The position numbers were made by a program, and so were the translations under genes. From Gammaproteobacteria bacterium (GTDB lineage Bacteria > Pseudomonadota > Gammaproteobacteria > Nevskiales > Nevskiaceae): a stretch of 64,000 bases of DNA. Positions 63,002-64,000 of this stretch are shown piece by piece (position 1 is the stretch's first letter; each line of letters begins with the position of its first letter). Under the pieces are notes generated by a model. It did not search any database. It had not been told where the DNA came from and saw only the letters and a program-made list of their open reading frames with translations. The stretch lies in the NCBI GenBank assembly GCA_026398875.1, contig JAPLSB010000023.1, positions 1 through 64,000 on the forward strand. The letters are read 5' to 3'.

Positions 63002-64000
63002 ATGAACCGTCGCCGCATCGCCGTGACCCTTGCTGGAGTCGCGGCCTTCATCAACCTGTATGCCCCGCAGTCGCTGCTGCCGCTGCTGCGCGAGTGGATC
63101 GGACAGGACGCCGCGCGCGCCGGCCTGATCGTGTCGGCCGGTACTTTCGGTGTGGCGCTGGCCGCACCATTTGCCGGCCTGCTCGCGGATCGTTACGGCC
63201 GCCGACGCGTGATCGTGCTGGCCTCGTTCCTTGCGGTGATTCCCGGCCTGTTCGCCGGTCTGGCACCGACGCCGGAAGCGCTGATGCTGATCCGGCTGGC
63301 GCAGGGCCTGTGCCTGCCGGGGATCTTCGCGGTGACGGTCGCCTACATCGCCGAGGAATGGCCGCCGAGCGAGGCGCGCGGGGTGACTGCCGTGTACGTC
63401 GCCGGCACCATCGGCGGAGGCTTCTGCGGCCGGCTGCTGTCCGGCGTGGTCGCCGAATTCTTCGGCTGGCGCTGGGGTTTCGCGGCGCTGGCGCTGCTGC
63501 AACTGGCGATTGCGCTGGTGATCCGCGCCTGGCTGCCGCCGGGGCACGATGTGCCGAAGCTGAAAGGCACACCGCGCACGCCGCTGCTGCCGCTGCTGGT
63601 GCGGCCCGGCTTGCGTGGTGCGTATGCGACAGGTTTTCTAATGCTGTTCAGCCTGGTCGGCGGCTTCACCTACATGACGCTGCACTTGAGCGCGCCACCG
63701 TTCTCGCTGGGGCCGGCGGCGCTGTCGACGATCTTCGCCGTCTATCTCGCCGGTGTCGTGGTGACGCCGTATTCCGGGCGGCTGCTGAACGCCTTCGGTC
63801 ACGCTCGGGTGCTGGTGATGGCCTGGGCGCTGACCTTGAGCGGCCTGTTGCTGACCTTGTGGCCGGCCTTGCTGCCGGTGGCGGCCGGGCTATGCCTGTT
63901 CTCGGTTGGCCTGTTCGTGGCGCAGACCGCGACGACCAGCTTCGTCGGCGAGATCGCCGGCGCCGAACGCGGTCCGGCGGTTGGTCTCTATGTCACCTGC
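63002..64000 (+). CDS. Major facilitator superfamily transporter (3' end outside window)
   Basis: The frame is open from the ATG at 63002 to the end of the window (333 codons). Hydrophobic helices alternate with family loops: LLADRYGRRRVIVL is the MFS A-type motif between helices 2 and 3. GIFAVTVAYIAEEWPPSEARG and a second-half block VVTPYSGRLLNAFGHARV mirror it. Probably a drug/sugar-type efflux or uptake permease; the substrate is unknown. Confidence 0.9.
   Translation, partial: MNRRRIAVTLAGVAAFINLYAPQSLLPLLREWIGQDAARAGLIVSAGTFGVALAAPFAGLLADRYGRRRVIVLASFLAVIPGLFAGLAPTPEALMLIRLAQGLCLPGIFAVTVAYIAEEWPPSEARGVTAVYVAGTIGGGFCGRLLSGVVAEFFGWRWGFAALALLQLAIALVIRAWLPPGHDVPKLKGTPRTPLLPLLVRPGLRGAYATGFLMLFSLVGGFTYMTLHLSAPPFSLGPAALSTIFAVYLAGVVVTPYSGRLLNAFGHARVLVMAWALTLSGLLLTLWPALLPVAAGLCLFSVGLFVAQTATTSFVGEIAGAERGPAVGLYVTC

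Noticed and set aside
63002..64000. Early stop or break in the MFS gene
   Set aside because: The frame is open to the window end; it is only cut by the window edge.

Overview
The window is a GC-rich (about two thirds G+C by eye) chromosomal stretch from a gammaproteobacterium. Several conserved blocks support this: atpD-atpC, yajC-secD-secF, suhB/trmJ next to iron-sulfur genes, ndk-rlmN-pilF-rodZ-hisS-yfgM-bamB-der, and a fimT-pilV-pilW-pilX-pilY1-pilE minor-pilin operon. The mixture resembles Xanthomonadales/Nevskiales relatives; the exact genus is a guess. Coding density is high and many adjacent genes share 4-base ATGA or GTGA stop/start overlaps. I saw no tRNA, rRNA, CRISPR array or transposase gene.

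Layout. 0-3 kb: end of the ATP synthase operon (atpD partial, atpC, terminator), then glmU. 3-7 kb: a small HExxH protein and a very large penicillin-acylase-family lipoprotein. 7-13.5 kb: a leftward type IV pilus assembly operon. 13.5-15 kb: a DUF2237 protein and an alpha/beta hydrolase. 15-21.1 kb: a lasso-peptide biosynthetic cluster, the main accessory system of the window. It has a divergent nucleotidyltransferase, B2 protease, PqqD-like B1, HPr-kinase-like peptide kinase, sulfotransferase, a 57-59 residue precursor ending in Tyr-Ser, and an asparagine-synthase-like cyclase. 21-26.5 kb: ROK sugar kinase, esterase, DUF4394 lipoprotein, PhoX-type phosphatase. 26.6-30.8 kb: M61 peptidase, plsY, birA, coaX. 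30.8-35.7 kb: a MerR/SDR divergent pair with a textbook MerR promoter, then small cupin, Cys-rich, membrane and GST genes. 35.8-44.7 kb: tgt, a set of metabolic and hypothetical genes, then yajC-secDF. 44.7-48.7 kb: enoyl-CoA hydratase, GST, AraC regulator, suhB. 48.8-54.2 kb: trmJ, a 2-oxoglutarate oxygenase, a three-copy hairpin repeat, and a reduced isc-like locus (two cysteine desulfurases, a scaffold lacking a ligand, IscA). 54.3-62.8 kb: ndk to der. 62.8-64 kb: a palindromic repeat and the start of an MFS transporter that runs off the window.

How they work together. The lasso genes form one rightward unit (B2-B1-kinase-sulfotransferase-A-C) plus the divergent nucleotidyltransferase. B1 and B2 should bind and remove the leader and C should close the macrolactam; the kinase, sulfotransferase and nucleotidyltransferase are three possible tailoring enzymes. 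No exporter, isopeptidase or receptor gene is present. A second unusual structure lies between rlmN and pilF: the last 25 codons of rlmN, including the methyl-carrying Cys, are tandemly repeated with a linker. The result is two 55-residue reading frames chained by ATGA/GTGA overlaps.
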